Below, in pieces: positions 43,350-52,741 of a stretch of 64,000 nt of DNA (its first letter is position 1; every line of letters starts with the position of its first letter). Location: positions 558,001 to 622,000 of the forward strand of contig JBMFVE010000001.1 in the NCBI GenBank assembly GCA_049966155.1. The letters run 5' to 3'. The notes under the pieces are model-generated. The model was not told where the DNA came from. It saw only the letters and a list, made by a program, of their open reading frames with translations, and made no database searches. This stretch comes from JBMFVE01 sp049966155. GTDB taxonomy: Bacteria; Bacteroidota; Ignavibacteria; Kryptoniales; JAKASW01. Both the position numbers and the translations under genes were made by a program.

Positions 43350-44090
43350 ATGAGGGTAGAAGTTTTGTTTACACCCGCTGAGGTGGACGAACTCAGCATG
43401 CGGAGTAAGAATGTCGTTATTATCGACGTGCTAAGAGCCAGTAGCACAATTTGCACAGCCCTGACAAACGGAGCAAAGGAAATTATTCCAACGCCAGATG
43501 TTGAAAGCGCCACGAAAATAGCATCAAACCTCAGTCCCGATTCTCACCTGCTTGGTGGAGAGCGACAGGGGAAAAGAATAGATGGATTTCACCTTGGCAA
43601 TTCCCCCCTTGAATATAGTGCGGAAAAAGTAGCCGGAAAGACAATAGTTTTTACAACAACAAACGGCACCGGTGCAATTTACAAATGCCGATATGCTTCT
43701 GTTGCGATTATTGGCTCTTTTCTCAACCTGTCGGCGGTCGTTCAAGTAATGCGGGAAACGGGGAATGAATGGACGATCCTCTGCGCCGGTCAGCAGGCGA
43801 ACTTCTCAATTGAAGATGCAGCATGCGCAGGAATGATTCTCTCAAAACTCAATACCAGTCAACTGGCTGAAACAGATGATGCGGGCTTGACATGTATGAT
43901 TCTTTACAAGAACTTTAAGGGAAATATACTCCGTATGATGAAAAAGTCCAGCCACGGCCAGTACCTGATATCCATTGGTATGAAGGAAGACTTAAAATAT
44001 TGCTCGGAAGTAGACAAATTATCAGTCATACCTGTAATAGATGGCGTAAGCATCAGGGTAAAATCTAACAAAACAATAAATAATGGCTGA
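43350..44090 (+). CDS. comB: 2-phosphosulfolactate phosphatase family (ComB-like)
   Basis: Magnesium-dependent acid phosphatase family member of 246 residues. In methanogens ComB dephosphorylates 2-phosphosulfolactate for coenzyme M, but many bacteria without coenzyme M keep a homologue of unknown role. Family signs are VVIIDVLRASSTICTALTNGA near 23-43, LLGGERQGKRIDGFHLGNSPLEY, and TTTNGTGAI. It overlaps ftsK by eight bases and follows gcvT closely. The comA/comC/comD partners are not in the window, so a sulfolactate role is not implied. Confidence 0.92.
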   Translation: MRVEVLFTPAEVDELSMRSKNVVIIDVLRASSTICTALTNGAKEIIPTPDVESATKIASNLSPDSHLLGGERQGKRIDGFHLGNSPLEYSAEKVAGKTIVFTTTNGTGAIYKCRYASVAIIGSFLNLSAVVQVMRETGNEWTILCAGQQANFSIEDAACAGMILSKLNTSQLAETDDAGLTCMILYKNFKGNILRMMKKSSHGQYLISIGMKEDLKYCSEVDKLSVIPVIDGVSIRVKSNKTINNG

Positions 44091-46473
44091 ACTTAAAGAA
44101 AAATCTAACAGTGGGACGCGACATTCACAAAAAAGATCTCTTGGCTCTGAAATCACAATTTTCTCTTTCCTGGTAATTTCCCTCCTTATTTCATTCAGTA
44201 TAATATCCTACTCTCCAGCTGACGATGCCAACTCTGAAATTGGTTTCCTTGATATATTTAAGCTCCTTCTGGGGGATGAGAGCATTCGCTCCAGGGCCGA
44301 TACAATACACAACTGGTTAGGAATCTTCGGCGCATATATTTCTAACTTCTTTGTAAATGCAACAATTGGTGAATATTCAATTGTTTTTCCTTTAATTCTC
44401 TTCATCTTTAGCTGGACAGCCCTTCTTAGAAAGAACTATCGATCAGCAGCACGGTTCAGTACAATTGCTTTGCTATATGCAATTATATTAGCAGTTCTGA
44501 CAGCTTACTTAAATAGCTTCTTTGGCCCAAACAATCTTGGCAAAGAATGGTACGGATTAATGGGAGAGTTTGCGTGTGTATCGCTCCTGCGAACGTTCGG
44601 TACATTTGGCGCCGGGGCAGTGATTTTCCTTTATATTTTCTCACTCGTTGTACTCACCTTTAACATTTCGCCACAAAAGCTCCTTTCAAAAATAATAAGT
44701 TTCACATCTTCCATGTTTCTTCTGCTCAAGAAGCGCCAGATAGAGAACAATACCTCACCCGCTGAAGATAAAAAGGTGGAAGTAAGCAAAGCCCGCCATC
44801 AGGAGACTCCAGTTAAGATAGTTCGTGAAGAAATTAAACTAAAACATGATTCTTCGTTGATGGAAGAGGCAAAAGAACTAGTGAAACGCACCACGTCACG
44901 AAATTTACCGGAAGAAGAGGAAGAATTGGAAGATGAAATAAAAATATCGTCAGCTGCACCCGTCGAGATGCAAAATTTTGACGAGGAAATAGATTATACA
45001 CCACCGCCACTTGACCTTCTCGACGTGCCAGTGGAAGTGGACAAAATATCTGACGAAGAGCTCAGGGCAAATGCCGAATTACTGAGGTCCAAGTTACACG
45101 TATTCGATATAGAAATCGAAAGTGTCAGCGTTATACCCGGACCTGTCGTTACACTCTATGAACTTGTTCCTGCAAGCGGTGTCAAAATAAGCAGAATTAC
45201 AAGTCTTGCCGATGATTTGGCTCTTGCACTTCAGGCCAGAGGCATAAGGATAATAGCCCCCATCCCCGGTAAAGGTGCAGTTGGGGTTGAAATTCCCAAC
45301 CACAAGCCACAAATTGTCAAGTTTCGAAGCATCGTTGCATCACCAAAATTTCAGGATCTTCGTTATCACCTACCTCTTGCAATGGGGAAGACAATTACAG
45401 GAGAAGTGTTTGTTGACGACTTATCCCGCATGCCACACCTTTTAATTGCAGGCGCTACAGGTTCTGGAAAGAGTGTTGGCATTAACACAATTATGATGAG
45501 CATGATTTACAAGCTTCACCCTAGTGAAATTAAGTTTGTTATTATCGATCCAAAGAAAATCGAACTATCCCTTTACAAAAAGCTCAACAGACATTTTCTT
45601 GCAGTATCGCCCGACATAAATGAAGATATTATCACAGAATCTGACAATGCCGTTCTTTGCCTGAAATCTGTTGAAGCAGAGATGGATTCCAGGTACTCAC
45701 TCCTTGCAAAAGCAGGGGTAAGAAACATACAGGATTACAATAAAAAGCTTGTTGATGGTAAACTCAGGGATACTGAGGACACAAGATTCATAAAACTACC
45801 ATATATCGTGGTGGTAATAGACGAACTTGCAGATTTAATGCTTACAGCTGCACATGAGGTCGAAGATCCAATCACCAGACTCGCGCAACTGGCGAGAGCA
45901 GTAGGTATACACCTTGTGCTTGCAACACAGAGGCCTTCAGTCGATGTAATAACCGGTTTAATTAAAGCAAATTTTCCTGCCAGAATAGCTTACCAGGTTG
46001 CTTCCCGCATTGACTCCAGGACAATCCTCGATCAAAATGGCGCTGAGCAACTTCTCGGAAACGGCGATATGCTATATCTGGCAGCAGGAAGTTCAAAACC
46101 CGAGCGTATTCAGAATTCTTTTATCTCCACAGAAGAGATTGAGCGAATTGTTGATTTCATATCTAAACAAAAAGGATACTCAAGGCCATACCAGTTGCCT
46201 TCTGTCCTTTCTCGGAAAAAGAACGGTGAGCATGAAAAAGAGGAGTTTGACGAAATGTTTGAGGAGGCTGCAAGGCTCGTTGTACGTCATCAACAGGCTT
46301 CCACATCTTTTCTACAAAGAAGGCTAAAACTTGGCTACGGGCGAGCCGCTCGGATTGTCGATGAGCTTGAAGCTGCAGGAATTGTTGGTCCATTTGAAGG
46401 GAGCAAAGGAAGAGAAGTGCTGATAGAAAGTGAAGCTGAACTTGATGCTAAACTTCTCGATCTGGGTCTTTGA
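44083..46473 (+). CDS. ftsK: DNA translocase FtsK
   Basis: Septal ATP-driven DNA pump that aligns chromosome termini for Xer recombination, 796 residues. Four N-terminal helices (about 24-205) are followed by a charged linker (about 220-310) that is short compared with E. coli. The motor has Walker A GATGSGKS (457-464) and Walker B VVVIDELADLM near 576-586. A C-terminal winged-helix gamma domain (about 735-796, TSFLQRRLKLGYGRAARIVDELEAAGIVGP) should recognise KOPS-like sites. lolA follows after 39 bases. Confidence 0.96.
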   Translation: MAELKEKSNSGTRHSQKRSLGSEITIFSFLVISLLISFSIISYSPADDANSEIGFLDIFKLLLGDESIRSRADTIHNWLGIFGAYISNFFVNATIGEYSIVFPLILFIFSWTALLRKNYRSAARFSTIALLYAIILAVLTAYLNSFFGPNNLGKEWYGLMGEFACVSLLRTFGTFGAGAVIFLYIFSLVVLTFNISPQKLLSKIISFTSSMFLLLKKRQIENNTSPAEDKKVEVSKARHQETPVKIVREEIKLKHDSSLMEEAKELVKRTTSRNLPEEEEELEDEIKISSAAPVEMQNFDEEIDYTPPPLDLLDVPVEVDKISDEELRANAELLRSKLHVFDIEIESVSVIPGPVVTLYELVPASGVKISRITSLADDLALALQARGIRIIAPIPGKGAVGVEIPNHKPQIVKFRSIVASPKFQDLRYHLPLAMGKTITGEVFVDDLSRMPHLLIAGATGSGKSVGINTIMMSMIYKLHPSEIKFVIIDPKKIELSLYKKLNRHFLAVSPDINEDIITESDNAVLCLKSVEAEMDSRYSLLAKAGVRNIQDYNKKLVDGKLRDTEDTRFIKLPYIVVVIDELADLMLTAAHEVEDPITRLAQLARAVGIHLVLATQRPSVDVITGLIKANFPARIAYQVASRIDSRTILDQNGAEQLLGNGDMLYLAAGSSKPERIQNSFISTEEIERIVDFISKQKGYSRPYQLPSVLSRKKNGEHEKEEFDEMFEEAARLVVRHQQASTSFLQRRLKLGYGRAARIVDELEAAGIVGPFEGSKGREVLIESEAELDAKLLDLGL

Positions 46474-46512
46474 ATATTCATCCTTTAAAATTAAAACCAG
46501 AGGTAATTGACA

Positions 46513-47154
46513 ATGAAGAATGCTTTGCTGGGATTGACTGTTTTTTTAGCAACAGGCATTTTATTTGCTAAAAGCAATCCAACCGCGTCGGAAATAATTG
46601 CCAACGTGCAGAAGAAATATAATCAGACAAATGATGCCATTATTTACTTTACTCAAACCGTTGTTTATCCACTCTCAAAAATCTCCAGAACTGTCCACGG
46701 AACGTTATTCATAAAAAAAGAAAATCACTACAAAATCGTAACTGATGAAAAGACTATCGTTACAGATGGGAAGACATCATGGATCTACTCACCGGAAACA
46801 AATCAGGTTATCATAGACAACTTCAGAGAGGACGAAAACACAATTACTCCCGACAGATTTCTACTTAATGTGCCGTCAAATTATTTTGCAGTCTTGCTCA
46901 CGACATCAAAGGATACTACGGGAGAAATTTACATACTCCGGCTCACTCCCAAAAACGACAACTCCTTTATACGCTCTATAAAAATATGGGTTAATTCAGA
47001 CTGGACAGTTCGCCGTGCCGAAGTTTCTGATATAAACGATGTCAGGTATGACTACTCAGTCGAAAAAATTCGACTAAATACTAATTTGAGTTATTCAGAA
47101 TTTAAATTTACCCCCCCAAAGGGTGTCCAGATTGTTGATTTGAGAAATCATTGA
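46513..47154 (+). CDS. lolA: Outer membrane lipoprotein carrier protein LolA
   Basis: Periplasmic chaperone that moves lipoproteins to the outer membrane. The ATG at 46513 (AGAGGT upstream) gives 213 residues, with a signal peptide cut near LFAK-S. Conserved LolA features are VQKKYNQTNDAIIYFTQ, the KKENHYKI strand, and the TDGKTSWIYSPETNQVII segment. Short for the family but complete. No lolCDE genes are in the window; its place after ftsK is common in many bacteria. Confidence 0.93.
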   Translation: MKNALLGLTVFLATGILFAKSNPTASEIIANVQKKYNQTNDAIIYFTQTVVYPLSKISRTVHGTLFIKKENHYKIVTDEKTIVTDGKTSWIYSPETNQVIIDNFREDENTITPDRFLLNVPSNYFAVLLTTSKDTTGEIYILRLTPKNDNSFIRSIKIWVNSDWTVRRAEVSDINDVRYDYSVEKIRLNTNLSYSEFKFTPPKGVQIVDLRNH

Positions 47155-47203
47155 GCAGTATTTTATAAAAACACTAATCTTTAATTTTGCCAATAATTCC
47201 AAA

Positions 47204-48226
47204 TTGAAAACCAAAAATAAAGCTGTCCGCACTATCATAGGCATTGGAATAGCTGCCATATTTATATTTTTCGCATTCAGGAGTATTTCGCTGACTGTGT
47301 TGATAAGGGATGCTTCAAAAGCAAATTTTTATATTCTTATATTAGCAACACTCGTTGTACTTTTCAGCCATTTCGTCAGAGCGCTGAGGTGGCGTGTAAT
47401 CCTGAATGAAATAAAAGACAATGTATCTGTCTCAAATACATGGGGGAGTATAATGGTCGGCTACCTCTTCAACAACTTTGTTCCACGACTCGGAGAGGTG
47501 GTGCGCGCATATACAACAGGGAGGATTGAGGAGATAAGTGTAAGTGCGGTTCTTGGAACTATTGTACTTGAACGGCTTTTCGACATGCTATCAGCGGGTA
47601 TTTTATTGGGGATCGCACTTCTTACCTATCATGGAGATATCATCAGTTCTTTCCCATTCCTGCGGACGGCCGGAATAATTTTAATTTTCGGATCGGTTAC
47701 TACCTGTGTTTTCCTGTACATTTCCTCAGCATCGGGACGCTTTAGAAAATTTTTGCTTTCTGCAATAAAGTTCTTCCTGCCAACCAAATTAGCCTCAAGG
47801 GTTCAAAAAACGATACTCTCTTTCATGGAATCGTTTTCAATCCTGCGTTCTTCCAAACGCCTGCTCAAAATATCAATTTACACTGCATTGATATGGTTAA
47901 TTTATGTATACACCATGTATATTCCTTTCTTTGCCTTTCAATTTCAAACTGCACTACATTTAAATTTTTACGATGCCTTTATTTTAATACTTATTACTTC
48001 AATTGCCTGGATGATACCAAGTCCAGGTGCTACTGGTGTCTACCACTTATTTATATCAAAAGCACTTATCACTTTGTTTGGAGTTCCAGAGGACGAGGCG
48101 CTGGCTTATGCAGTGCTAACGCACCTGTTTGCATACTTGGCAATTACAGTCGTTGGTGCAATTTTTGTCTATATCTTTTCTGCACAGAAGAACATAAAGC
48201 CATTAAAAGACATTCCTCAAGAATAA
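47204..48226 (+). CDS. UPF0104 / lysylphosphatidylglycerol synthase-type membrane protein
   Basis: Polytopic membrane protein of 340 residues with about eight helices, belonging to the AglD/MprF N-terminal (LPG_synthase_TM) family, whose members act in lipid flipping or lipid-linked sugar transfer. Family marks are HFVRALRWRVIL near 50-61, GYLFNNFVPRLGEVVRAY near 87-104 and the late MIPSPGATGVYHL. The only start that keeps the first helix is TTG 47204, without a clear SD; initiation there is inferred. Likely an envelope-lipid gene, last of the run from the transaldolase. Confidence 0.87.
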   Translation: MKTKNKAVRTIIGIGIAAIFIFFAFRSISLTVLIRDASKANFYILILATLVVLFSHFVRALRWRVILNEIKDNVSVSNTWGSIMVGYLFNNFVPRLGEVVRAYTTGRIEEISVSAVLGTIVLERLFDMLSAGILLGIALLTYHGDIISSFPFLRTAGIILIFGSVTTCVFLYISSASGRFRKFLLSAIKFFLPTKLASRVQKTILSFMESFSILRSSKRLLKISIYTALIWLIYVYTMYIPFFAFQFQTALHLNFYDAFILILITSIAWMIPSPGATGVYHLFISKALITLFGVPEDEALAYAVLTHLFAYLAITVVGAIFVYIFSAQKNIKPLKDIPQE

Positions 48227-48285
48227 AGGCAGAATTATAGCGGCAATTCTTACCGCACGACTGAGCGATTTTCATTTCATGAATT

Positions 48286-48304
48286 CTTAACATAACCTTA
48301 ATAG
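48286..48304 (+). promoter_or_regulatory. Candidate Pho box upstream of the porin-pstS pair
   Basis: CTTAACAT (48286-48293) and CTTAATAG (48297-48304) form an imperfect 11-base direct repeat separated by AAC. The shape matches Pho boxes, especially the cyanobacterial CTTAACCT repeat. A TATGTAAA about 14 bases downstream could be the -10. Its place 50 bases before a porin/PstS operon supports PhoB-type control; the call is inferred. Confidence 0.45.
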
Positions 48305-48353
48305 CATGGTCAACCTCCATATGTAAATTAAAGCAAAAAGGAAGGCCAAAGAT

Positions 48354-49328
48354 ATGAAAGCTTTTTTTACCCTTGTGACCGTGCTGTTTATGGGATCCGC
48401 CACTTTAGCACAGAATTTACCGAGATTCTCAGGATTAATGTTTGGAGACTACTACTACAATATTAAAAATCATGATCCCGCGCAAAACGATATGCAGGCT
48501 TTTGATTACAGAAGGATTTACCTGACAACAGATTATGATATTAGCGATGGCTTTACATCCCGATTCAGGCTCGAATCGGATCCCGGTGCTTCGACTTTGC
48601 AAAACGGAAAGCTCACTGTGATGATGAAAGATGCATACCTGGACTGGAAAGGCTTAATTGACAACGGACACGTTATCTTTGGGGTTCAGGGAACATGGAA
48701 CATAAATTTAGCTGAAGCTATATTCGGATACCGGTCACTTGAAAAAACCATTCAGGATTTACATGGAATAAGCGCTTCAAGAGACATGGGAATTTCCGTC
48801 AGCAAAAATTTTTCTCCCGCATTTTCTGCGGGTATCCTGGTCGGCAACAACAGCGGAAATGGATTGTGGACAAATCGTTATAAGAGAGGATATCTATATA
48901 TTCAGTTCAGACCGATCAGGGAAATGATTATTCTGGTGGATGGTGATTATTCTGGTGCACCGTCAAAAAAATACTTGAAAACTGGGGATATCATTGTCGC
49001 CTATACAAACAACTCGTTCAGTTTAGGTGCCCAGGCATACATCCAGAGCAAAGACCACAGCCAGCCCGACGGATCGACATTGACAAGCTACGGGATAAGC
49101 CTTAATGGATGGGCCAGGTTAGTTGATAATTTAAGGCTCGTTGCAAGATTAGACCGTTGGGATCCCAATACAAAAATGAGTGGCGGTGTTCAAAATCTTT
49201 TGCTCGCTGCCCTTGATTATACTGTTAACAGAAATGTTCACATAATGCCAAATATTGAAACAACTACTTACAGCGACGGTATGCAATCAGATGTAACCTT
49301 AAGAGGAACTTTTTATTTCACATTCTAA
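48354..49328 (+). CDS. Outer-membrane porin-like beta-barrel protein
   Basis: A 324-residue protein with a signal peptide (hydrophobic 3-17, cut near LAQ) and alternating amphipathic strands to the C-terminal DVTLRGTFYFTF, which ends in Phe as outer-membrane barrels do. The start has AAGGAAGG upstream. YRRIYLTTDYDISDGFTSRFRLESD is the style of OprO/OprP-like and related FCB porins. Since pstS follows 24 bases later behind a candidate Pho box, it may be a phosphate-entry channel; specificity is inferred. Confidence 0.82.
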   Translation: MKAFFTLVTVLFMGSATLAQNLPRFSGLMFGDYYYNIKNHDPAQNDMQAFDYRRIYLTTDYDISDGFTSRFRLESDPGASTLQNGKLTVMMKDAYLDWKGLIDNGHVIFGVQGTWNINLAEAIFGYRSLEKTIQDLHGISASRDMGISVSKNFSPAFSAGILVGNNSGNGLWTNRYKRGYLYIQFRPIREMIILVDGDYSGAPSKKYLKTGDIIVAYTNNSFSLGAQAYIQSKDHSQPDGSTLTSYGISLNGWARLVDNLRLVARLDRWDPNTKMSGGVQNLLLAALDYTVNRNVHIMPNIETTTYSDGMQSDVTLRGTFYFTF

Positions 49329-49352
49329 ATCAAAAACAAAAGGAGAAACAAG

Positions 49353-50402
49353 ATGTTAAAAAAAATTATATTTAGCCTGGCTGCTATTGCTCTCATGTTC
49401 AGCAATGGCGGGGCACAAACAGTGATTAATGGAGCCGGCTCAACATTTATATATCCAATGTTCTCACTCTGGTCGTCTGAGTATCATAAGATTAAACCAG
49501 ATGTACAAATTAACTATCAATCTATTGGAAGTGGCGGAGGTATCAGACAACTTATCAGCGGCACCGTGGAAATCGGTGCAACAGACGCACCTCTGACGGA
49601 CGAACAAATTGCCGATGCTACAAAAGCACATGGACCCGTATTGCACATACCCGAGGCACTTGGGGCAGTTGTTGTTATGTATAACATCCCTGGTGTAAAC
49701 AAAACATTAAAATTTGACGGCCCCACATTAGCAGACATTTATCTCGGAAAGATAAGAGACTGGAACGACCAGAGGATAAAAAAACTAAATCCTGAAATAA
49801 ACTTCCCAAATAAACCAATAATAGTTGTTCACAGAGCAGACGGCAGCGGAACGACCTACATTTGGGCTGATTACCTTTCAAAAGTTAGCCCCGAATGGAA
49901 AGAAAAAGTTGGAGTTTCCACCAGTTTAAACTGGCCGGTCGGCATTGGAGCAAAGGGAAGCGAAGGAGTATCGGGTCAGGTTGAGCGAACTCCTGGAGCA
50001 ATTGGTTATGTTGAACTGACATACGCACTACAGAACAACATTCTCTATGCAGATGTTAAGAACAAAGATGGATATTATGTCAAACCGACTGTAGAAAGTG
50101 TTACTTCCGCAGCAGCTGGAGCAGTAAAGACACTTCCAAAGGACCTGAGGTTCTCAATTACGAACGCGCCTGGAAAAGAATCATATCCAATCTCAAGCGC
50201 CACATGGTTGGTGATCTATGAAAACCAACAAGATTATCAAAAAGGGAAAGCCACAGTGGAGTTCATTGAGTGGGTTGTGACAAAGGGACAAAAAATGTGC
50301 GCTGGTCTGCATTATGCACCCATCCCTCCTCAGCTTCAAAGAATGTGCATCCAGAAGCTTGAACTGGCCAAATATAATAACAAGAAATTACTGACGAAGT
50401 AA
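49353..50402 (+). CDS. pstS: Phosphate-binding protein PstS
   Basis: Periplasmic phosphate receptor of the Pst ABC transporter, 349 residues. A signal peptide (4-21, cut near GGAQ) precedes INGAGSTFIYPMFSLW, the canonical start, followed by INYQSIGSGGGIRQLISGTV, GATDAPLTDE, HRADGSGTTYIWADYL and TPGAIGYVE, which carry the phosphate ligands. AAAGGAGAAA precedes the ATG. The transcript ends in a strong terminator, so pstC, pstA and pstB are not co-transcribed and are absent from the window. Confidence 0.95.
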   Translation: MLKKIIFSLAAIALMFSNGGAQTVINGAGSTFIYPMFSLWSSEYHKIKPDVQINYQSIGSGGGIRQLISGTVEIGATDAPLTDEQIADATKAHGPVLHIPEALGAVVVMYNIPGVNKTLKFDGPTLADIYLGKIRDWNDQRIKKLNPEINFPNKPIIVVHRADGSGTTYIWADYLSKVSPEWKEKVGVSTSLNWPVGIGAKGSEGVSGQVERTPGAIGYVELTYALQNNILYADVKNKDGYYVKPTVESVTSAAAGAVKTLPKDLRFSITNAPGKESYPISSATWLVIYENQQDYQKGKATVEFIEWVVTKGQKMCAGLHYAPIPPQLQRMCIQKLELAKYNNKKLLTK

Positions 50403-50415
50403 TCTTTCAGGGCAA

Positions 50416-50433
50416 TCCGAAGTAATCTTCGGA
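50416..50433 (+). repeat. Perfect 7-bp hairpin between pstS and its terminator
   Basis: TCCGAAG (50416-50422) and CTTCGGA (50427-50433) with a TAAT loop. It has no T-run of its own and may be a 3-prime end stabiliser or part of the terminator. Confidence 0.5.
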
Positions 50434-50441
50434 AAGGGGAT

Positions 50442-50479
50442 GCGGGGCCGGCAGCAACGAGCTGAAGGCCCCGCTTTTT
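50442..50479 (+). terminator. Strong intrinsic terminator after pstS
   Basis: GCGGGGCC (50442-50449) pairs perfectly with GGCCCCGC (50467-50474) and is followed directly by TTTTT (50475-50479). The 17-base loop could pair further (GGCAGC with GAGCTG-like bases). Confidence 0.85.
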
Positions 50480-50529
50480 ATGAAGCCTCTATATAGAGAA
50501 GAGCTATTTTTTTACACCTCGGTAAATAC

Positions 50530-51774
50530 TTATCCCTTCTTAACTGCCCACCTTAGCAAATCGCTGAATGAAGGGCGTTTCCCATAAACCAGTATTCCAA
50601 TTCTGAAAATTCTGCCTGCCGCAATCATAGCTAAATAAGTAGATACTGCGAGTACCGCAGTGCCTGAAATCAACTCCCAGGTTTCCGGAGATTGTACGGG
50701 GATTCTTAATGCCATCATGGTGGGAGTGAACAATGGGAAAAGGGAAATTAACTTTACATAACCTGCGTTCGGGTTTTGAACAATCATGAAAGAAATTATC
50801 ATGGGCAGGAAGAGTGCCATGGATACATAACTTGTAACCTGCTGTGCCTCCTGTTCAGTGGTTATAGGTGCACCTGCCATTACAAACAATGAAGCGTAAA
50901 AAAGATAGCCAAGAATAAAAAAGATTATTAACCACCAAAAATTGTCAGGAACTCTGACAAAAGGCGCAAGCTGTCCGGCAAATCCCACTCCCATAGCTGC
51001 CCAGATAGCGAGCTGTGTAAGGCCAAGTAAACTGAGACCAATTATTTTACCAGACATAATTTCATCTGCAGTTGTTGAAGACAGAAGTACCTCCACTATT
51101 CTGTTTGTCTTCTCCTCCACGACACTCCTTACAAGGATCTGGCCTGATGTAAGAATTAAAAGAGCAAGAACAAAAATAAACACATATCCCAATAAGAAGT
51201 CTGCTCCTGCCTCCGCTTTTTCCTCTTTACCCTCTTTGGATAGCTTCACAGTTACAAGGTCAACAGGCTTAGAAACCTCCTTAACAACATCAGGGTTAAC
51301 GCCGCGTTTTTCTAATTCCATAGCAATCACAATATCCTTAACTGTTGATTGAATCCTTTCTGTTTCACGAAAGTTGGAAACATTTTCAGAGAGATATTCA
51401 AACTTTCCTGTCTTAAAAATGCTTGAATCAATGACAATGTATGCATCGATTGCTTTTGAAATTACCATATGATTAGCTCTCTCTCTGTCTCCACTGCCAG
51501 GTTCAATATCCACAACCACATAGTTTGGCTTACCATTTTCAAGTTTATACTTGCTGCTGAGTGCGGCGGCCAGCGCCGGTTCAATCTTGCCTGTTTTATC
51601 AATGACACCAATATTTCTGACATGCGTGTCGGGTTTTGTAGCAAGGAGCCCGGGAACAACTGAAAAACCGACTATTAGAATAGGCGTGAGCACGAGAGAG
51701 ATAAGAAAAGCTTTTGTCCTGACCTTTTCTACAAATTCCCATCGACTTATTACAAGTATCTTGTTAATTGACAT
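50530..51774 (-). CDS. ABC-2 type exporter permease (NatB-like)
   Basis: Membrane subunit of an ABC exporter, 414 residues from the ATG at 51774, which has GGGAGGGG five bases upstream; a TTG at 51789 is less likely. One helix (about 18-38) is followed by a large extracytoplasmic domain (about 45-210), then five or six helices. VRSVVEEKTNRIVEVLLSSTTADEIMSGKIIGL is the NatB/ABC2_membrane_3 signature. The upstream ATPase gene overlaps by 11 bases, so the two form a unit. NatAB exports sodium in Bacillus; here the substrate is not known. Confidence 0.93.
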   Translation of the reverse strand: MSINKILVISRWEFVEKVRTKAFLISLVLTPILIVGFSVVPGLLATKPDTHVRNIGVIDKTGKIEPALAAALSSKYKLENGKPNYVVVDIEPGSGDRERANHMVISKAIDAYIVIDSSIFKTGKFEYLSENVSNFRETERIQSTVKDIVIAMELEKRGVNPDVVKEVSKPVDLVTVKLSKEGKEEKAEAGADFLLGYVFIFVLALLILTSGQILVRSVVEEKTNRIVEVLLSSTTADEIMSGKIIGLSLLGLTQLAIWAAMGVGFAGQLAPFVRVPDNFWWLIIFFILGYLFYASLFVMAGAPITTEQEAQQVTSYVSMALFLPMIISFMIVQNPNAGYVKLISLFPLFTPTMMALRIPVQSPETWELISGTAVLAVSTYLAMIAAGRIFRIGILVYGKRPSFSDLLRWAVKKG

Positions 51775-52663
51775 TATCCCCTCCCACAACTTGAATGAAA
51801 ATGGAATTTAAGGATGCCTCCTCAACTGAGAACTTCCTCACATTAACGAGATCAACAACCTGCTTCAATATATCATTTGAGCTAGCTTCACCATCAGTTT
51901 TAATTTCTGCATAATTTTCATACAGATCAATTTTTACTGCACCGCGTATATCTCTGAGCTTTGTCGATTCACCGTCAAATTCAAGATGAATAGAGTTGCT
52001 GCCGTACTGTTTCTTTATTTCAGAAAGTTCCCCGTAAAGAACCACCTTACCGCGATCAATAAGGCATATCCTGTCGCATAGCTTCTCAGCTTGTTCCATC
52101 TGATGAGTTGAAAATACTATTGTTTTGCCCGAAGCTTTCATCTCCCGCATTGTATCTTTCAATACCATTTGATTGACAGGATCAAGACCTGAAAACGGTT
52201 CATCGAGAATCAGGAGTTCAGGATTATGCAAGAGACATGAGATGAATTGAACCTTTTGCTGCATGCCTTTTGATAGTTCTTCAACCTTGCGATTGGCGTA
52301 TACCCCCAATTCAAATCTCTTAAGCCATTCCACAGCTTTCTTCCTTGCTTCAAATACAGGTATTCCCCTCAAACCTGCAAAGTAAACCAGAACATCCAGA
52401 ACCCTGCTCTTGCGGTAAAGGCCTCGCTCTTCAGGTAAATAAGCAAGTTTGTCCTTAAGTTCGTCCGTCAGCTGTTCACCATTAAACAAGACAATTCCGG
52501 CATCTGGCTCTAATATGCCAAGTGAAATACGAATTGTCGTGGTTTTACCAGCGCCATTTGGCCCAAGCAAGCCAAATATCTCACCCGGCTTTACTTTGAA
52601 ACTGACTCTATCAAGCGCAATTGTACTTGCAAAAGTTTTCCGCAAATCCCTGACTTCCAGCAT
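51764..52663 (-). CDS. ABC transporter ATP-binding protein (NatA-like)
   Basis: ATPase partner of the downstream permease, 299 residues. Walker A is GPNGAGKT (34-41), the Q-loop lies in LPEERGLYRKS, the signature is LSKGMQQKVQF (the QQK variant seen in ABC-2 exporters), Walker B is LLILDEPFSGLDP, and the switch His is in STHQMEQ. About 90 further residues form the C-terminal DUF4162-type domain common in this branch. GGAGGTAATAAA precedes the ATG, a good ribosome site. Confidence 0.95.
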   Translation of the reverse strand: MLEVRDLRKTFASTIALDRVSFKVKPGEIFGLLGPNGAGKTTTIRISLGILEPDAGIVLFNGEQLTDELKDKLAYLPEERGLYRKSRVLDVLVYFAGLRGIPVFEARKKAVEWLKRFELGVYANRKVEELSKGMQQKVQFISCLLHNPELLILDEPFSGLDPVNQMVLKDTMREMKASGKTIVFSTHQMEQAEKLCDRICLIDRGKVVLYGELSEIKKQYGSNSIHLEFDGESTKLRDIRGAVKIDLYENYAEIKTDGEASSNDILKQVVDLVNVRKFSVEEASLNSIFIQVVGGDNVN

Positions 52664-52741
52664 TTTATTACCTCCACATCATTTTAGCCTTTTCAAATTA
52701 ATTGAGCAATTACAAACCCATGGCCATGGATGTGTTATTCA

